From Areca catechu (Eukaryota; Streptophyta; Magnoliopsida; Arecales; Arecaceae): DNA of 64,000 bases. The notes below the pieces were generated by a model that had not been told where the DNA came from, did no database searches, and saw nothing but the letters and a program-made list of their open reading frames with translations. Shown here piece by piece: positions 54,591 through 64,000 of this stretch. Both the position numbers and the translations under genes were made by a program. Position 1 is the first letter of the stretch. Each line of letters begins with the position of its first letter. The stretch lies in assembly GCA_021397845.1 (NCBI GenBank), contig CM038039.1, positions 175,868,526 to 175,932,525 on the forward strand, read 5' to 3'.

Positions 54591-55418
54591 TTGTAATCCT
54601 CCTAATCCTATGGGTTTTCAAATTTTAAAAATGTTGTAAAGCTTCTATTTAAGCTATGGGATGCCCCATTGTGAAAAGGATGGTTAATGAATGAAGTTGG
54701 TATTTTTTTTCTTCTATGTGTTTTTTTTTTTTCTATGTGTCTATGTGGTAGCTTAGCCTTTCTCTTCCTCCACGCCAACCCTAATCTTTCCTTCTTCCAT
54801 TCCTAACACCAAAGACTTCCTCTTCATTCATAACTTCAAACTAGCTCCAGCATTCAAGGGTGAATCAAGAAGGTCATCACAAGGCGACCAACCTACTCCA
54901 CTTCAAGCATTCCACCATGACGCCAAGATGGATCTCCTTCAATGCCTCTTCCACCCTTCTTTCTTTTCTCTAGTTGATTGCTTGTTAAGTCACTCATCTT
55001 AGGGTTTCTTTGTTGCAGGGTTCTCCGGGATTCCGGCTTCAAGAGGAAGGTTTACTTGCCATAGATCCAGAAAACAAGAGGAGCATTCAGTGGTATTATG
55101 TTCATGTCATCCGGGAGACCTCTTCAAGAGTGAATCTATTCTAATTGAAGGGCCAATGTTAGGTACGTCTATTGTTGATTAAGTCTGCAATGTTAAATTA
55201 GACCTAGCTTAGCTTGTGTGGTTCTCTTCTGGTCCTAGTCCATTCTTATTCTAAGAGTCTCGATCACTAGGTTTATGTTAGATCTTTCGAGCTTCTTCAC
55301 TAGATCTCTTTGATAGTTTATGTTGAGTTGTTTATATGCAAATAAGGAATTGCTTGGTTAATCATTTGCTAATCTCCATTAGGGTTGCATAGTTTCATTT
55401 TACATTCTACACCATTCT

Positions 55419-55434
55419 TGGTATCAGAGCATGG
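55419..55434 (+). other. Primer-binding site of E
   Basis: TGGTATCAGAGCATGG, four bases after the LTR, an initiator-Met tRNA match. Confidence 0.9.
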
Positions 55435-56499
55435 TCGGATAATTTCCTGCATTTAGATATGTTGCATGCATACTTGTTATCTAGTTAATTTTTTTTAATA
55501 TCCAAGCAAGATCTAAAATTCATGCTTCCTAAGCGGGTGTACTCTAGTACACTGTCACGACCCATGGGAATAATGTGCCCCTGGCCGGACGTAAATTTTT
55601 TAGATTGAAGTTTGGGTAAGCCAATGCACTTGTTTGATTAGGTTCTGTTTACTGAAAATTTGCATCTGCTTACTGTAATCCATCTGCAGCTCCAAAGGCA
55701 AGTCGCTAATTTCTTGTTGAAATATTTTTTTTCTTATTTCTTCTTAAGTCAGTTATCACCATATTAAATTTCATCATCATAAAAAAAATTAAAAAAAAAT
55801 GAAAATTCCTACTTCAATCTTCTATCCTGCTGAAATAGTCTACAGTACATGGTCTGTTGTTTTTATTGTTTCTCTTTATATACAGATCTAAATTTTTTGA
55901 TTTTTGTTTTGCTGGGATCCTCATAATTCATATTATTCTGAAACTTGAAGTTTGAAATTTAAATTTTAAAATTTAAGTTTGAATTTGAAATTGTTTGAAA
56001 ACTAATCAAGTCAAATAATTAAGTCAGCTCATAAAACAAAAAAAAATATATATATTTTTGCATTCATTTGAAAACATCTTAAGGGCATCAATATTACATG
56101 GGGGCAAGAATTCATCACTTGTCCTTAGCCCAAAACATCAACCCATCATCTCGATCCCAATCCTTAATTAAAACCAATTAGACCTAATCACCCTAGTGGG
56201 TTAGGGACACCAACGAGTCGGGTTCGGATTAGGGTCAAGTTAATTGTGTCCACTAATTGGTGTGTGCTTACGGGCTTGGTTTCTAGGATTGGTGTATTAG
56301 GGCTTGTGGGTTGGTCCGCCTACCTGGCCAATCACAGATTGGTGTCTAAGGTTGGCAGAACAGGGACCTCCACTCCCCTTCCCACCTACCTGGCCAAGTC
56401 ACGTAATTTACTACTAGTTAGTTGGTCCTTTTAATTAGATCTCTAATTCATACTCTAGGTCTAGAAATCCTTAGCCCGAATTTGAGTCTAATTGTTTGT
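55435..56499 (+). other. 5' leader of E
   Basis: About 1.07 kb before gag, AT-rich, with a palindromic AAATTTAAATTTTAAAATTTAA region near 55950-55980. The block 56215-56420 (TTGGTGTCTAAGG, CCTACCTGGCCAA) recurs in the leaders of D2 and A-main in the opposite orientation, as expected from their minus strand. No gene. Confidence 0.6.
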
Positions 56500-57770
56500 A
56501 TGACAACTAGATCAGGAACTCCTTACCACCCTTCACAAGACCAACCAAGTTCATCCATGGACACTAGTATGGAAACCCTTATGAGATCTATGATTGAGCG
56601 ACTGGAACGTTTGGATGCTAGGTTTGATCAGTTCGAGGAAAGGATGGAACCCTAGATGAATCTAGGTTGACCCCAACTGAACCACCTTCACCCAGATTAC
56701 CTTCAGTTCGCCCTAGAGCCCAACGATAGGAACATACACCTGATCCAATTCATAGAAGGCCACATCAGGATTATGCTGATCACACTCCAGAGCCATATCC
56801 TAGAAGACCTCGCCATGATACTTTTGATCAGGATGATCGGGCCTTAAGGAATATCCATCTAGATGCACCAACCTTTGAGGGAAGCCAAGATCCTAAGGTG
56901 TACATAGACTGGGAGGCTGACATGGACCAATATTTTGACTGGTATGATATGTCTGAAGAGAGAAGATTCAAGTTTGCCAAAATCAGACTAGTCCGTCAGG
57001 CTAGGTTGTATTGGGGAAATGTCGAACGCATAGCTAGGTAGAGGGGAGACTTACCTATAGCGACCTGGAGAGACATGAAGAGAAAGCTTAGAGAGAAATA
57101 TTTGCCTATGTCTTATCAGCAAAGGTTGTTAGATCAGTGGCAGTGATTGACACAAGTAAATAAGACCGTTTCTGAATAAGTTGCTAAATGTGATGAGTTT
57201 GTAATGCGATGCAACGTAGTCGAGTCTGAGGCAGCCACTTTATCGAGGTTTAGATCAGGATTGAATGAAGATATAAAAGGAGAATTATTTTTGAGAGAAG
57301 TCCATGATTTAGAACAGGCATACCAAGTTGCCATGGACTATGAGAGGTTTCAGAGGAGAGCTTCATTTAGGCGACCAGAGCCCACTAGGTTTAATCCTCC
57401 TATTAGTCGACCTAGTTCAGTCCCTAATACAGCCAATAGACCAAGACCCAGCTTGAATCCAATCCCTAGACCCAACCCTGCCATTCCTCCAATTCCTAGA
57501 GAAGACAAAGGAAAGAGCCATGAAGTTCGAGGTGAAAGGGAGCGAGTCTGCTATAAGTGTCGTAAACCCGATCATTTCCTGAGCCAATGTCCCTCTAGAG
57601 CTTTACATATAGGGGAGGTAGAAGAAGATGAAGAATCAGAACCCCTGGAGAATAATGAAGAGGAGGTTTATGAAGCAGGGGATTGCTTAGCTGATGAGTA
57701 TGAAGGAGATGAAGAAAATGTAGACTCATCAGATGTGTTAGGAGTTGTGAGATGTATCATGACACATACC
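56500..57770 (+). pseudogene. E gag
   Basis: The likely start is the ATG at 56500 (MTTRSGTPYH), conserved in A-main. A coiled coil follows (MRSMIERLERLDARFDQFEE). A one-base frameshift near 56640 moves the reading to the frame used by all of pol. The gag core reads LDAPTFEGSQDPKVYIDWEAD, WYDMSEERRFKFAKIRLVRQARLYW and LSRFRSGLNEDIKGELFLREVHDLEQAY. A proline-rich stretch follows, then the zinc knuckle CYKCRKPDHFLSQC (57549-57590), where Asp replaces the usual Gly before His. Stops: TAG 56727, TAG 57039, TGA 57144, TAA 57177. The acidic tail EVYEAGDCLADEYEGDEENVD ends the region. Confidence 0.85.
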
Positions 57771-58226
57771 AAAGAGCAAGAAGACTGGCGTAGGACTAGC
57801 ATCCTACATACATTTGTCAAAATAGGAGAAAAGGTCTGTAAGATCGTGATCGATAGTGGAAGCTATGTCAACGCCATTTCCACTAGCGCAGCCAAGAGTC
57901 TAGGATTATCCACTGAACCACATCCCAATCCATATAAGGTATCCTGGATCAATTCCACTTCTATCCCAATCAAGCAGAGATGTCAAGTCCGAATCCAACT
58001 TCAGTCCTATTAGGAACGAATTTGGTGTGATATGCTCCCTATGGGAGTAAGTAGCATCATCCTAGGTAGGCCATGGCTGTTTGACCATGATGTGACAATT
58101 TTTGGTGGATCAAATTCCTGTGCTTTCAATTTCAATGGCAAGAAAATTTTCATTCATCCAACATAGCCTAAGGACAACACCAAAAGAGGAGCTAGCAGCC
58201 TAAAAGAAAAAAGGACTGGATTAAAT
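57771..58226 (+). pseudogene. E protease
   Basis: TFVKIGEKVCKIVIDSGSYVNAIS carries the aspartic protease DSG active site near 57850. HPNPYKVSWINSTSIPIKQRCQVRIQLQSY leads to a TAG at 58011, then ERIWCDMLPMGVSSIILGRPWLFDHD, and a second TAG in the HPT-PKD motif near 58165. The second stop fits CAG to TAG, as related copies have Gln there. The protease would cut the Gag-Pol polyprotein. Confidence 0.85.
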
Positions 58227-59243
58227 TTGATAGGTGCAACAGAATTAGAAAAAGACATTAATGAGGGAGCACCTATTTGGATGGTAGCTGCTAAGGAAAC
58301 TAAGGACCACACCCCTGTAAAATACCCGCATGAGGTGGTCCAATTATTGAAAGAATTTGAAGACGTGTTTCCCGAGGACCTACCCGATAGTCTTCCACCT
58401 TTAAGGGACATACAGCATGCCATAGATTTAGTCCCTGGGGCGACTTTACCTAATTTGCCTTATTATAGGATGAATCCAACTGAACATCAGGAGTTAACAA
58501 GGCAAGTTAGTGAACTTCTTAGAAAGGGGTTTGTTAGAGAAAGTTTAAGCCCATGTGCAGTCCCTGCCATGTTAACCCCTAAGAAGGATGGCACCTGGAG
58601 GATGTGTGTAGACAGCCGTGCCATCAACAAGATTACTGTCAAATATAGGTTTCCAATCCCAAGACTGGACGATATGTTAGACATGATAGCCGGATCAACG
58701 ATTTTCTCCAAGATGGACTTAAAGAGTGGCTATCACCAGGTTAGGGTTAGGCCTGGAGATGAATGGAAGACCGCTTTTAAGACTAAAGATGGATTATACG
58801 AGTGGTTAGTCATGCCGTTCGGTCTGTCCAATGCACCCAGCACCTTTATGAGAATTATGAATCAGGTGTTGAAAACTTTCATCGGGAAATTTGTGGTGGT
58901 CTACTTTGATGACATTCTTATCTATAGCAAGACTAAGGCAGACCATTTAACCCACCTAAGGCAAGTTTGCCAAGTCCTTAGAAAGGATAGCCTCTATGCC
59001 AATATCAAGAAGTGTGATTTCTTAACACATAGAGTTATCTTTCTAGGATTCGTAGTCACATCTGAAGGAGTGTCCGCTGACCCTGCAAAAATTAAGTCCA
59101 TAGTAGAGTGGCCAGTACCCAAAAGCATCCATGATATCCATAGTTTCCATAGTTTAGCCACCTTCTATAGGAGATTCATTAGAGGGTTCAGTACGATAGT
59201 GGCTCCAATCACTGATTGTATTAGGACGGGAACTTTTGAGTGA
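58227..59243 (+). pseudogene. E reverse transcriptase
   Basis: Open for 338 codons. Motifs in order: KEFEDVFPEDLPDSLPPLRDIQHAIDL, TPKKDGTWRMCVDSRAIN, FSKMDLKSGYHQVRV, FKTKDGLYEWLVMPFGLSNAPSTFMR, the catalytic YFDDILIYS (58902-58928) and LFANIKKC-like SLYANIKKCDF. The thumb (FLGFVVTSEGVSADPAKIKSI) is followed by FYRRFIRGFSTI. It ends at a TGA (59241-59243) that replaces the Trp of the conserved FEW. All three catalytic aspartates are present. Confidence 0.92.
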
Positions 59244-59700
59244 ACTAAAGCAGCAGACAAAGCCTTCCTAATAATTAAGAAAAAAATGACACACGCACTC
59301 GTCTTGAGGTTACCCAATTTTACCAAAGTGTTCGAGGTTGCTTGTGATGCTTCTAGGGTAGGAATTGGAGGTGTCTTGAGTCAAGAGAATCACCCAGTAG
59401 CATATTTCAGTGAAAAGTTAAATGAAGCGAGACTAAGGTATTCCACCTATGATAGGGAGCTGTATGCGGTAGTTCAGGCATTACGTTATTGGAGGCATTA
59501 TCTTCTACCACAAGAGTTTTTCCTATTTTCTGACCACGAAGCTCTTAGGTTCCTTAGTTCTTAGAAGAAATTGAACCCTAGGCACGGGAAATGGGTAGAT
59601 TTCATACAAGCTTATACGTTCGTACTGAAACATCGTGCCGGTACTGAAAATAGGGTTGCCGATGCGTTGAGTCGTCATTCCATGTTGTTGACTTCTGTGA
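59244..59700 (+). pseudogene. E RNase H
   Basis: Same frame as RT. VFEVACDASRVGIGGVLSQ gives the first Asp, YDRELYAVVQALRYWRHYL the Glu and FLFSDHEALRFL the next Asp. A TAG at 59562 replaces the Gln of the usual SQKKLN. HGKWVDFIQAYTFVLKHRAGTENRVADALSR ends the domain. It would remove RNA from the RNA/DNA hybrid. Confidence 0.9.
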
Positions 59701-60641
59701 GCACTGAGGTAGTAGGGTTTGATAGATTGAAAGAGGAGTATCCTACATGCCCTTATTTTGGTAACATCTATCGATCCCTTCAACAAGTACCATTTAGTAA
59801 GCATAGTGATTATACCCTTTTAGATGGATACCTTTTCAAAGGAAATCAGTTGTGTATTCCCAAGACCTCTGTTAGGGAATTTCTGATCTGGGAAGTTCAT
59901 GCTGGAGGCTTGTCAGGACATTTTGGTAGGAATAAGACCATCTTAGCAATAGAAGACCAATTCTTTTGGCCTGGTCTCAAAAGAAATGTGGCCCAGATTG
60001 TAGCTCAGTGCCATACCTGTGCTGTTGCAAAACAGCAAAGACAGAACACTGGTCTGTACACACCCTTACCTATCCCTGATTGTCCATGGGAGGATATCAG
60101 CATGGATTTTATAGTAGGCCTCCCTAAGATGTCTAGGAAGCATGATTCTATCTTTGTGGTTGTCGATCGTTTCTCCAAGATGTCTCAATTCATTCCTTGT
60201 TCTCAAACTTTAGATGCTTCGAATGTGGCCAAGCTTTTTCTCGATCAGGTCGTTAGGCTTCATGGTTTACCCAAAACCATTGTGTCCGATAGAGATGTCA
60301 AATTTACTAGTTATTTCTGGAAAACCCTCTAGCACATGTTCGGTACCAAGTTGAAATTCTCTACTGCCTATCATCCTCAAACCAATGGCCAGACAGAGGT
60401 AGTAAACTGAAGCTTAGGAAATCTGTTGAGATGTTTAGTTGGTGACAACCTGGGAAACTGGGACCTATTACTTCCTCGTGCTGAATTTGCCTACAACAGC
60501 TTAGTTAATAGATCTATTGGGAAAAGTCCGTTCGAAGTGGTCCATGGATACAGACCAAGGAAACCTTTAGATCTAGCTCCATTACCCACACATGCACGAG
60601 TGTCTGAGTCTGCTGAGTCATATGCATAGCATATTAGGAAA
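59701..60641 (+). pseudogene. E integrase zinc finger and catalytic core
   Basis: The HHCC finger is HAGGLSGHFGRNKTILAIEDQFFWPGL then CHTCAVAK. The core has D in SMDFIVGLP, D in TIVSDRDVKF and E in NGQTEVVN, so the DDE triad is intact. Stops: TAG at 60330 in place of the Trp of the usual TLWxMFGT, TGA at 60408 in place of the Arg of VVNRSLGNLL, and TAG at 60627 in place of Gln in the usual AQHI. All three fit C-to-T or G-to-A changes. Confidence 0.9.
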
Positions 60642-61304
60642 TTGCATAAAGAAATTAGCCAAAAGATCCAATCGAGCAATGAACTCTATAAGCATATGAC
60701 TAATTCACATAAACGGTTAAAAAAATTTAATGAAGGGGACTCCATTATGATCAAATTTAAACCTGAAAGGTTTTCGCCAGGAACTATGAAGAAACTCCAT
60801 GCTCGGGGAGCCAGACCTTTCAAAATAATAAAGAAAATTGGACCTAATGCTTATGTATTAGAATTACCACCAAGTTATGGCATTAGTTCAACATTTAATG
60901 TTTCAAACTTAAAAGAATACAAAGAACCTGCATTGATACCTAGTGAGCATTTTGGTCCTAATACTTCTTTTGAGAGTGAAGCCCCAAAAGAATGCCCACC
61001 ACCAAGTGTTCCTGAGCGAAGGGAGAAAATTGAAAGGATCTTGGATGACCAGATCATTACCACTAGAAATAAGGGCTACCAATGTTATCTGGTTAGATGG
61101 CAAGGATGTCCTGATTCTGAAGACTCCTGGATCACCCGAGAGGACCTACAACAAATTGATCCAGATGTATTAGAAGCTTATCAGGCTAATCCTTACTCGA
61201 CAGGGTCGAGTTCCTCCCACCCCAGGAGAATTGATGTGGGCACTAGAATCAGGAGAAGAATCCAACCAATTCAGGTCAAGTCCGAGTCCTTGTGGTTGGA
61301 GTAG
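60642..61304 (+). pseudogene. E integrase C-terminus and chromodomain
   Basis: Open for 220 codons. FNEGDSIMIKFKPERFSPGTMKKLHARGARPFKIIKKIGPNAYVLELP is the GPY/F-type tail. After a hinge comes the chromodomain EKIERILDDQIITTRNKGYQ, CYLVRWQGCPDSEDSWITREDL, QQIDPDVLEAYQ. Aromatic-cage residues are partly kept (Tyr, Trp, Trp). The frame crosses the polypurine tract (HPRRID) and runs 73 bases into the 3' LTR before stopping at 61304. The chromodomain presumably guided insertion through histone marks, as known for chromoviruses. Confidence 0.92.
61221..61231 (+). other. Polypurine tract of E
   Basis: CCCAGGAGAAT immediately before the 3' LTR. The purine run is short (AGGAGAA), because the region also encodes protein. 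Confidence 0.65.
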
Positions 61305-62587
61305 CAAAAGAGAAGTCCTGTAATTTTTTTTTTTTGAGTCCAAACAATCTTGTAGTTAATTTCGAGTCTATGTTGGGTCTGGTTTAATATCTTAGTTAAC
61401 CCTGCAATTGAGAGTTGGGTCCAGTTAAATCAAGCCCAATCCATGAGTCCATGAAGCATCAAGACAAGAAGAAGCCACCTCATCAAGTGACCCCCACCTT
61501 GTGCCACATGTCAAAAGCTCCAATGGATGTCGCCACCTCAACAAGTGGTCCCCAATTTATGCCACATGTCAAGAGCTACAAAGGACACCACCACCTCATC
61601 AAGTGGTCCCCACCTTGAGCCACATGTCAAACTTTGAAGGAGTTTCAAGTAACAAATGCCACCATATCCTCCAACTCCCCACATTTCAAGCAACAAATGC
61701 CACCATATCCTCCAACTCCCCGCATTTCAAGCAACAAATGCCATAATATCCTCCAACCCCCCTTGTAATCCTCCTAATCCTATGGGTTTTCAAATTTTAA
61801 AAATGTTGTAAGGCTTCTATTTAAGCTATGGGATGCCCCATTGTGAAAAGGGTGGTTAATGAATGAAGTATGTATTTTTTTTCTTCGATGTGTTTTTTTT
61901 TTTTTCTATGTGTCTATGTGGTAGGTTAGCCTTTCTCTTCCTCCACGCCATCCTTAATCTTTCCTTCTTCCATTCCCAACGCCAAAGACTTCCTCTTCTT
62001 TCATAACTTCAAACTAGCTCCAGCGTTCAAGGGTGAATCAAGAAGATCATCATAAGGCGACCAACCTACTCCACTTCAAGCATTCCACCATGATGCCAAG
62101 ATGGATCTCCTTCAATGCCTCTTCCACCCTTCTTTCATTTCTCTAGTTGATTGCTTGTTAAGTCACTCATCTTAGGGTTTCTTTGTTGCAGGGTTCTCCG
62201 GGATTCCAGCTTCAAGAGGAAGGTTTACTTGCCATAGATCCAGAAAACAAGAGGAGCCTTCAGTGGTATTATGTTCATGTCATCCGACAGACCTCTTCAA
62301 GAGTGAATCTATTCTAATTGAAGGGCCAATGTCAGGTATGTCTAGTGTTGATTAAGTCTGCAATGTTAAATTAGACCTAGCTTAGCTTGCGTGGTTCTCT
62401 TCTGGTCTTAGTCCTTTCTTATTCTGAGAGTCTCGATCACTAGGTTTATGTTAGATCTTTCGAGCTTCTTCACTAGATCTCTTTGATAGTTTATGTTGAG
62501 TTGTTTATATGCAAATAGGGAATTGCTTGGTTAATCATTTACTAATCTCCATTAGGGTTGCATAGTTTCATTTTACATTCTACACCA
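61232..62587 (+). repeat. 3' LTR of E
   Basis: 1356 bases, same length and organisation as the 5' LTR, with roughly 50 substitutions by eye and both tandem arrays kept at three copies. Confidence 0.9.
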
Positions 62588-62592
62588 CCTTC

Positions 62593-62852
62593 CATGGTCT
62601 TTATAGCTTCAGTTGGGTTGGTCTTCACTTGGGCTGGCTTGGTCTTCACTTGTATGCATCTTTACTGAACATGTATTGAACTCCAAAAAATGACTAGCTC
62701 GACATGAGCTGACTAGTACAGGACTCAAGTAAGAAAAAAAGACAACTCAAATGGGATAAGCCTTTATTACAAATGGACTTAAATACAACTAAGTAATCCA
62801 TAGAGGGTTGAGAAGCCTCTATCTTATTCTGGTGCCTCTGGTGTCTACACCA
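62593..62852 (-). repeat. D4 3' LTR, right part
   Basis: Resumes D-type LTR after the E target site. It ends (LTR 5' end on the minus strand) at 62852, TGGTGTAGACACC. It contains ACAGGACTCAAG near 62717. Confidence 0.75.
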
Positions 62853-63340
62853 ATTCTCCTAAGGTTGGAGGAACTCGACCCTATCGAGTGAAGATCAGGC
62901 TGGCTCACATATCTCTCGAGAATGTTTGGGTCGAGATGCTGCAAGTCCTCTCGACAAATCTATGAATCGTCTAACTCTGGCCAGCGTTGCCATCGCACCA
63001 GGTAGCATTGATAGCCATGGCCCCGAGACATTATGGGTTGATCGTCTAAGATACGCTCGATCCGTTCTCCTCTCTCGGGCCAAATAATTGATGGACACTC
63101 GAGGTTAGGGTCACTCACAATGGAAGGAGTAGGTCCTATTGCTGCCGGTTCCCTATACTCAACCTGGTCTGCGATATTGAAGGTAGAACTAATACCCAAA
63201 TTCGGAGGCAAATCTAACACCTAGGCATTTGTTTCAACCCTTATATCACTTTAAAAGGTCCAGCTCCACGAGCATGAAGCTTCTTTTTAGGCCTAAGCCT
63301 AACCAAGAAAGAATCCACTACATCAAATTCCTTGGCCCTT
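62853..63340 (-). pseudogene. D4 integrase tail and chromodomain relic
   Basis: The minus-strand frame 63220-62960 reads LDLPPNLGISSTFNIADQVEYREPAAI, then ERGERIERILDDQPIMSRGHGYQCYLVRWQRWPELDDS. This is a good chromodomain match to E, with RWQRW replacing RWQGC and a stop after DDS where E has Trp. The polypurine-side sequence at 62853-62880 is AATTCTCC-type as in the other members. Nothing of the integrase core lies upstream. Confidence 0.75.
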
Positions 63341-64000
63341 TTTTGGGAATTTGCCAGTTTCTTTCAAAATTAGTGTAGGTGGTGAACATACTGGTTACAT
63401 GCAAACTCCTAACAAGTTATGCAAAGGACTCAAACTAATACCTAATAGACTCGACTATGCATTCCTATCGAAGGAAATTTTATTGAACTCTTTGGACCTA
63501 AACCTAAGAGATTATAGGTTCTCTAGGTTTGATCTTAACTTGACATGCATAAGAAAACTTACAATGGGCTCCTAGCAAATACCATAGGGTATGCCAGAAG
63601 TATAATGCAAACCTAACATGCATAATGAATGCATGCAGTATGCTAATCTTAACTAAATGCAATCTAATTATCCTAGAAATGCTGGTGGTGTCTGGAAAGG
63701 GTAGAAAATAAGAAGTGGGTTCAGAATTAGTCTGGTAGGGTATGGAAAAAGGTTCAGGGTTAGTTGGATACAGTAGGATAAAAGAAGGGGTGTCAGGGAC
63801 TAATCCTAGACTAATGAGGCTAAACTTACGAGGTTGAGATAAATCTATAGGGTTTGCATAATGGATGGATGGATTACTAATCTCAGGGAAGAGGTCCTTA
63901 ATGGGAACTATAAAAGGGGGCTCATATTGGGGTTACTGATTCAAAGAGATCAGGTCCTTAATAAATTCTTATGGTTCTTGTATTTTAGGACTACACTCTA
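63341..64000 (-). pseudogene. D4 acidic linker region, runs off the window
   Basis: Aligns well by eye with 37645-38285 of D2, including the non-coding-looking stretch CAAACCTAACATGC and GCATGCAGTATGC. The chromodomain side is joined directly to this linker with no RT or integrase, the same junction as in D2. It continues past the right edge. Confidence 0.65.

Larger units (their letters stand above)
54059..55414 (+). repeat. 5' LTR of E
   Basis: TGATGTGGGCAC...TACACCA. AGTCCTGTAATTT lies near 54142. Two tandem arrays (54302-54475 and 54474-54590) precede a TATA-like CTATTTAAG near 54645. A GATGGTTAATGAATGAAG block follows. Confidence 0.9.
54059..62587 (+). mobile_element. E: complete Ty3/gypsy chromovirus
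   Basis: 8529-base plus-strand element with perfect TSD CCTTC, two LTRs of exactly 1356 bases, PBS, gag, protease, RT, RNase H, integrase and chromodomain in one continuous frame, and a polypurine tract. The order RT-RNase H-integrase and the C-terminal chromodomain define a chromovirus. The frame has one frameshift and about eleven stop codons, so it is dead. I count roughly 50 LTR differences (near 4%). With the grass rate of 1.3e-8 per site per year that would be about 1.4 million years; the rate for this species is unknown. It is the innermost member of the right-hand nest. Confidence 0.92.

Noticed and set aside
54243..54628. ORFs of 99-117 codons with repeated HVKSS motifs
   Set aside because: They are produced by the tandem arrays of the E LTR; the frame reflects repeat length, and the region is promoter-proximal U3.
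1..64000. A host gene or an uncharacterised multi-gene system
   Set aside because: Every stretch over 300 bases could be placed in an LTR, leader or pol/gag relic. The only unassigned coding-like sequences are the C cargo and the copia2 extra ORF, reported above.

Overview
The window is plant nuclear DNA made almost entirely of nested LTR retrotransposons. I found no host gene, tRNA or rRNA gene. Evidence for a flowering plant: every primer-binding site (PBS) I found matches the 3' end of plant initiator-Met tRNA (TGGTATCAGAGC-type), the elements are plant Ty1/copia (one SIRE/Maximus-like) and Ty3/gypsy chromovirus types, and LTR length and nesting are typical of a medium to large genome. I cannot name the species.

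Layout. 1-2372: end of an unrelated LTR with its PBS, then two back-to-back truncated LTRs of 'family A' (minus). 2373-8134: 3' half of a decayed minus-strand gypsy derivative ('H') joined to a plus-strand 'family B' LTR (B1), which carries a small non-autonomous element ('C', 4654-7074) with a GC-rich, proline-rich cargo. 8669-29665: Ty1/copia element 'copia1' (minus, about 2.3-kb LTRs, target-site duplication (TSD) CCAAG). Its 3' LTR is split by a complete SIRE-like 10.9-kb element, 'copia2' (9533-20463, two 1463-bp LTRs, TSD GAAGA). 30092-32843: relic of another copia ('G2'). 32844-64000: a deep nest. G2 is cut by an A LTR (A4), which is cut by LTR element F. F is cut by gypsy derivative A-main (34916-49567, itself holding complete element D2 and solo LTR B2) and by D3. 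D3 holds solo LTR A3 and copia LTR G3. G3 is cut by D4, and D4 by E (54059-62587), a complete 8.5-kb chromovirus with two 1356-bp LTRs and TSD CCTTC.

Only three elements carry pol: copia1, copia2 and E, all broken by stops and frameshifts. G2 keeps a pol fragment. The other gypsy-type units (H, A-main, D2, D4 and probably D3) keep gag-side sequence and the integrase tail with chromodomain, but lack reverse transcriptase, RNase H and the integrase core at a similar place. They look like a non-autonomous lineage moved in trans by elements such as E. Their LTRs share terminal motifs and exchange internal modules.

Most notable: a cluster of the 16-bp palindrome CAAGTGTCGACACTTG in the copia2 LTRs and again between its pol and an extra ORF; that extra ORF, which resembles the 'putative plant transposon protein' family; the recurrent pol deletion; mosaic LTRs; and a conserved 13-bp inverted repeat in D-type LTRs. 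Boundaries were read by eye from terminal motifs and TSDs. Family names (A, B, C, D, E, F, G, H, J) are local labels.
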